Shown here one piece after another: positions 61,064 through 64,000 of a stretch of DNA of 64,000 nt. The translations under genes and the position numbers were made by a program. Location of the stretch: NCBI GenBank assembly GCA_964586655.1, contig CAZPGY010000004.1, positions 1 to 64,000 on the forward strand, read 5' to 3'. A model generated the notes under the pieces. It searched no databases, had not been told where the DNA came from, and saw only the letters and a program-made list of their open reading frames with translations. The DNA comes from JAJYSO01 sp964586655 (GTDB lineage: Bacteria > Bacteroidota > Bacteroidia > Flavobacteriales > Flavobacteriaceae). Within the stretch, counting starts at the first letter, position 1, and each line of letters begins with the position of its first letter.

Positions 61064-61128
61064 ATGGCTATGAAGTTTAGTAAGATTCTATGCAATTTAA
61101 TGATAGTTTGAAGTTACTAAGATAAACT

Positions 61129-62592
61129 TCAAATCACCGGTAAGTTAATTCCCAATTTGTAGACCTTGTAATACATCTCAATTGGATTTTCGTGTAGACT
61201 CTCTTTTATATTAGAAAGTTGGTAAGTTGAAAGCTCTTCTTTCTGGTTATCTAACTTGGGATATACAATCAAACAATCTATGATTTGCTCAGTATTTTGA
61301 AGCTTCAATTTTTTTCGAACCTTTTTCAGTCTTGCATATCCTGAAACTTGCCTGATATCGTCGTGAATCCTGCTTTTGTTGTAATAAGGTTTGTACTTGG
61401 TATCAATAACCATTTCCCCATTTTCCTTAGAAATCAAAAAGTCCAAAGCATTTCCATAGGTGCTAAATTGAAAGTTAATTTTATTTTGTTCAACTGGATT
61501 TGCTTTGAGCAGTTTGTAGTAAAAATACAGCTCGAACAAGCGTGGCATGTCAATCCAAAAGGGAGGAATTTCAGTTTTGGTTTCCGTGGTTCTGGTCAGG
61601 TTATAAGAAAATCTATTTAAAATATATTTTCCTGCCTCAAGGGCTTCTTCGTATTCCTTAAAAAATGGGTTAATCTGAACATGCTTTAACTCGTACGTTT
61701 CAATAGCTTCACCTACTTTCCGAAAAGCAGGGCGACAGTATTTTATGAGTTGTTGTACAGTACTCAAGTTATCCATAAAGAGATCTTTATGGATTTCTAC
61801 ATAGGAGGAACAAAACCTCAATACCTTTTTAAGGAACCGATTTTCAGTGGAATCAATTCCAAACTCTTGATATTCACAATAAGTAGTGGTCAGTTGGTTT
61901 TTGAATACGTTTTGTTTAATATGTTGGCCTACCAGGATTTTTCCTTTAATACGGTTTCTAAGGTTTTTTTGGATTTTGTAATAAGACTTCTTAAGGCCTT
62001 TTCTCACAATTGTCCGGAGTGATTGTAAAAACTGAACAATCAAAAAAGGCGTTAATCGATCGTACTCAGCTCCTTTTATTGAAATTGGCGGTGCATTCCA
62101 ATCTATATAAACCAGATCATGTGCTTCTTTGGCTGATTTTTCAAGCGATAAAACATCCAAAAGCATTTTTAGGTAATCGATTTCCTGATAGTTTTCATAT
62201 TTTAATCGATTGTCATCAATTTTAGTACCCGGACTTTCTTCAGCATTGTCTTCTTCTTTTTCTTCAATTACTTGCTCAAAGTAGTGGGTCAGAGCTGCAT
62301 TCATTTTAGGCTCGACATAAATCGGAATTTTGTCTTTAACCAACCAATCCAGCCCCACATAATAATCAGCTTTAAGCTTATAAGCAGGAACACGGTCGTC
62401 ACCTCTGTTAACTTGTTTCATCGAAAAACAGAATCTTTCCGTGTCAAAGAAAAAAGGCTTGGACTCTTTTTCTTTTAACAGACTAAAGATATCAGGACTT
62501 AGTAGGACTTTATCAGATTGTTTTTGTTGCTGACTTCTGTCCTCCTCAATTTGTTCGAGAATGAGTTCTTTATGTTCGGAAAGCTCGATCAA
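61129..62592 (-). CDS. mcrC: McrC-like restriction subunit
   Basis: 487 residues. The C-terminal nuclease has MVIDTKYKPYYNKSRI (D...TKYK, PD-(D/E)xK) and then HDDIRQVSGYARLKK. The central helical region (KKSYYKIQKNLRNRIKGKIL) fits McrC. McrBC cleaves modified DNA, which would target methylated phage DNA. The start overlaps mcrB by 4 bases. Confidence 0.82.
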   Translation of the reverse strand: MIELSEHKELILEQIEEDRSQQQKQSDKVLLSPDIFSLLKEKESKPFFFDTERFCFSMKQVNRGDDRVPAYKLKADYYVGLDWLVKDKIPIYVEPKMNAALTHYFEQVIEEKEEDNAEESPGTKIDDNRLKYENYQEIDYLKMLLDVLSLEKSAKEAHDLVYIDWNAPPISIKGAEYDRLTPFLIVQFLQSLRTIVRKGLKKSYYKIQKNLRNRIKGKILVGQHIKQNVFKNQLTTTYCEYQEFGIDSTENRFLKKVLRFCSSYVEIHKDLFMDNLSTVQQLIKYCRPAFRKVGEAIETYELKHVQINPFFKEYEEALEAGKYILNRFSYNLTRTTETKTEIPPFWIDMPRLFELYFYYKLLKANPVEQNKINFQFSTYGNALDFLISKENGEMVIDTKYKPYYNKSRIHDDIRQVSGYARLKKVRKKLKLQNTEQIIDCLIVYPKLDNQKEELSTYQLSNIKESLHENPIEMYYKVYKLGINLPVI

Positions 62593-64000
62593 TTTAACTT
62601 AGCATTAGGTTTAAGATCTTCAATATAGTCTTCGACGTCTTTACCTTCAATCTCTCCTTTCAAAACTCCGTCTCTAACATATTCTCGTAAGATTGGAATG
62701 ACTTCATATTCCATTTTTAAATCGAATAGTTTTTGTAGTGATTGACCGTTCCCGACATCGTCTTTTCCAACAATAAAATAACTGTGACCTACCTGCACAT
62801 CTTTCGCTTCAAACTCAGGGCTCACATTAGCATCTGTGAATAACTGAGTCACCTTTTTGTAGCTTTCTGTGTTGAAGTACATCTCTTCATTTTCCGCCAA
62901 TTCTTTTGGGAGCATCTCTATAAAAGCAAATCTTCTCCGAATTGCATAATCAATGTGTCCAATACTCCGATCAGCGGTGTTCATCGTCCCTATGATGTAG
63001 AGGTTTGGTGGTAAAATCAATTCTTTGGAATCGTTGACATCATACATACTTTCCACGGGATCCCCACGGTATTCTAAGGCATAAATCAATTCCCCTAAAA
63101 CAGAGGAGAGGTTAGCGCGGTTGATTTCGTCGATAACAAGAACAAAATTTTTAAGCTCACTTTCTTTTTTTGGAGGCTTGAATTCTTCTTTAAACTTCTT
63201 GTACATCTCAGCCACATTATGATAATAAGTAGCATGCTGCCTCGTCAAGGAGTTTAGTTCCTCACATTTATTGATCTTTTGTCTTGAGTCCAGCCCTAAA
63301 TCAATGATTTTTTTTAGCTGAGAGAAGTTCATATTTAACCCAGAAGGATGCGCAGTCCAATTATCCCCTTTATATTTAAACCGTTCTTCTTCAACAGAAA
63401 AAATATAGATGTTGTCTGAAATATTAAGATGCCCGTTTCCCTCATCAATTTTTTCAATCACATGGTTGACAAAAGCTTTAAATTGATTGGGAGTGTCTGT
63501 GTTTTCCCTACTCACTCTATTTTCGAGTAAGTTATCTAATGCTTTCTTCGCAAATTCCCCTAAAACTTTATTTTCTGCTTTATACAAAATCCCATCGCCA
63601 TCGGGGTTTGGTTTTGCAGTAATCCCTCTTACAAAATCTTCATAGGTATAACTCGGGTGAAACTGAATGAGTTTAAACTGTTCTGAATTTTCAAGCTCTT
63701 CCTTGTTTATTCCCAATAGTTGCTCTGCCATTATTTTTGCCTCCCGTGTTTTCCCGGTTCCCGGTGGGCCTTGGAGGATGATTTGTTTTTTGTATTTAAG
63801 CAGGTTAATCTTTGGGCTTAATTGTTTGGTATTATCTGATCCTGTTTCTTCCATATAGCTCATAACAACTTCATAATATTTTTTCCCTTTTTGTATTTCA
63901 CTATCATAACGAGTGATATCCGTTAAGGTTTTCAACACTAAATTATGGTCAATTTTCCATTCCCCTTTCTTTTTCCAATCAACCTTCCGACAATGTTTAA
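62589..64000 (-). CDS. mcrB: McrB-like AAA+ GTPase, partial at right edge
   Basis: At least 470 residues; the 5' end is outside the window. In-frame codons continue past the GTG at 63938 to the edge and read as a real protein (HCRKVDWKKKGEWKIDHN), so no internal start should be used. It has Walker A GPPGTGKTREAK, Walker B LVIDEINRAN and TMNTADRSIGHIDYAIRRR, as in McrB. With McrC it forms the NTP-driven restriction machine for modified DNA. Confidence 0.85.
   Translation of the reverse strand, partial: KHCRKVDWKKKGEWKIDHNLVLKTLTDITRYDSEIQKGKKYYEVVMSYMEETGSDNTKQLSPKINLLKYKKQIILQGPPGTGKTREAKIMAEQLLGINKEELENSEQFKLIQFHPSYTYEDFVRGITAKPNPDGDGILYKAENKVLGEFAKKALDNLLENRVSRENTDTPNQFKAFVNHVIEKIDEGNGHLNISDNIYIFSVEEERFKYKGDNWTAHPSGLNMNFSQLKKIIDLGLDSRQKINKCEELNSLTRQHATYYHNVAEMYKKFKEEFKPPKKESELKNFVLVIDEINRANLSSVLGELIYALEYRGDPVESMYDVNDSKELILPPNLYIIGTMNTADRSIGHIDYAIRRRFAFIEMLPKELAENEEMYFNTESYKKVTQLFTDANVSPEFEAKDVQVGHSYFIVGKDDVGNGQSLQKLFDLKMEYEVIPILREYVRDGVLKGEIEGKDVEDYIEDLKPNAKLN

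Noticed and set aside
63667..63938. GTG at 63938 as the mcrB start
   Set aside because: The frame stays open with protein-like codons to the window edge, so the start is outside.

Overview
The window looks like Flavobacteriia (Bacteroidota) DNA. It is AT-rich, its promoters fit the Bacteroidota -7 element TAnnTTTG rather than an E. coli -10, start codons lack strong Shine-Dalgarno sites, and the families seen (DUF6371, DUF3987, DUF4373 and DUF4942 types, S-NUDIX, Bacteroidota phage structural proteins) are typical of that phylum. Names are from reading motifs by eye; no search was run.

Region 1, about 1-35670: a temperate siphophage-like prophage, nearly all on the minus strand. From right to left it has a lysogeny switch (CI-like repressor on plus, Cro-like gene on minus, tandem operator over the predicted early promoter), recombination genes (SbcC/Rad50-like ATPase, RecT-like annealing protein, metallo-beta-lactamase-fold protein), replication genes (DUF4373 protein, DnaB-type helicase), two DNA methyltransferases, terminase, tail proteins with a 930-residue tape measure, then protease, capsid and portal, and finally tail-fibre genes. 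The last segment is a diversity-generating retroelement (DGR): a C-type-lectin-fold tail protein with a variable 3' end, then a DGR reverse transcriptase. A 100-N gap lies exactly where the template repeat should be, and the same 35 bp abuts both sides of the gap.

Region 2, about 35672-60422: an integrative mobilizable element bounded by 13-bp copies of a tRNA-Ser 3' end, with matching arm-type repeats just inside both ends. Its backbone (right to left) is tyrosine integrase, a 328-residue protein, HTH/excisionase, DUF3987 protein, an iteron-like array, a DUF6371 primase-like protein, an oriT-like hairpin, MobC and relaxase. Its cargo is a defence island: an AlbA_2 (Schlafen-like) gene with a 10-bp tandem repeat, a type I restriction-modification operon with an embedded ATPase and a trailing HEPN-like gene, a short type II CBASS (S-NUDIX protein, CD-NTase, E2-like protein), a divergent operon of sigma factor, small protein and ImmA/IrrE peptidase, and a RhuM-Fic protein. 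A roughly 170-nt structured RNA precedes a zinc-ribbon gene.

Region 3, 60423-64000: a GIY-YIG gene, another tRNA-Ser 3'-end-like remnant with a terminator, and an McrBC-type restriction pair whose mcrB runs off the right edge.

The best candidates for something new are (a) the sigma factor / small protein / ImmA-IrrE operon divergent from the CBASS, (b) the DGR whose template is hidden by the gap, and (c) the structured RNA next to the zinc-ribbon gene.
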